A stretch of DNA of 5,475 nt, from assembly GCA_016212785.1 (NCBI GenBank), contig JACRDW010000058.1:1-5475 (forward strand). Direction: 5' to 3'. Shown here one piece after another: positions 5,460 to 5,475 of this stretch (its first letter is position 1; every line of letters starts with the position of its first letter). The translations under genes and the position numbers were made by a program. The notes beneath the pieces were generated by a model. It was not told where the DNA came from, searched no databases, and saw only the letters and a list, made by a program, of their open reading frames with translations. The DNA is from Methanobacteriota archaeon (lineage in GTDB: Archaea; Hydrothermarchaeota; Hydrothermarchaeia; Hydrothermarchaeales; JACRDW01).

Positions 5460-5475
5460 GTAAACGTTATAATAC

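Overview
This window looks like a chromosomal segment of an archaeon, probably a euryarchaeote. The promoters are archaeal-type TATA boxes about 25-30 bp upstream of start codons. One or two transcripts appear leaderless, the AGGTG and AAGGAGG Shine-Dalgarno sites match an anti-SD of archaeal type, and the minus-strand nucleotidyltransferase is of a type I know from archaeal genomes. No rRNA, tRNA, CRISPR array, transposase or integrase is visible.

Layout. Positions 2-484 (+) hold the 3' part of a charged, helical/coiled-coil protein. It overlaps by ATGA a small predicted lipoprotein gene (481-735, +). The lipoprotein gene converges with a minus-strand pair: a small conserved cysteine-containing protein (1710-2096) and, 2 bp further on, an archaeal nucleotidyltransferase (724-1707). 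The two convergent stop codons lie in the two arms of one hairpin. The small-protein gene is divergent from glmS (2148-3929, +), which encodes a complete 593-residue glucosamine-6-phosphate synthase with every catalytic residue I can check. After 164 bp without a gene comes an AT-richer gene for a SIR2-like protein (4094-5188, +), of the kind associated with NAD+-consuming antiphage defence.

The most notable point is what follows the SIR2 gene. Positions 5208-5417 are a second, diverged copy of the last 69 codons of glmS, including its stop. It has no start codon and no upstream half. The SIR2 gene is therefore sandwiched between an intact glmS and a glmS 3' remnant. By my hand alignment the copies share about 79% of bases but 61 of 69 residues, with differences mostly at third codon positions. 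The remnant therefore descends from a once functional, separately evolved glmS rather than from a fresh tandem duplication. This is what one would expect if foreign DNA carrying its own glmS end and a defence-type gene had recombined at glmS, or if an older second glmS had been truncated by the arrival of the SIR2 gene.

Functionally, glmS is housekeeping (amino-sugar supply for UDP-GlcNAc, N-glycans and envelope). The minus-strand pair is probably a small operon of unknown cellular role. The SIR2 gene is likely accessory. The first two genes may form a surface-associated pair.
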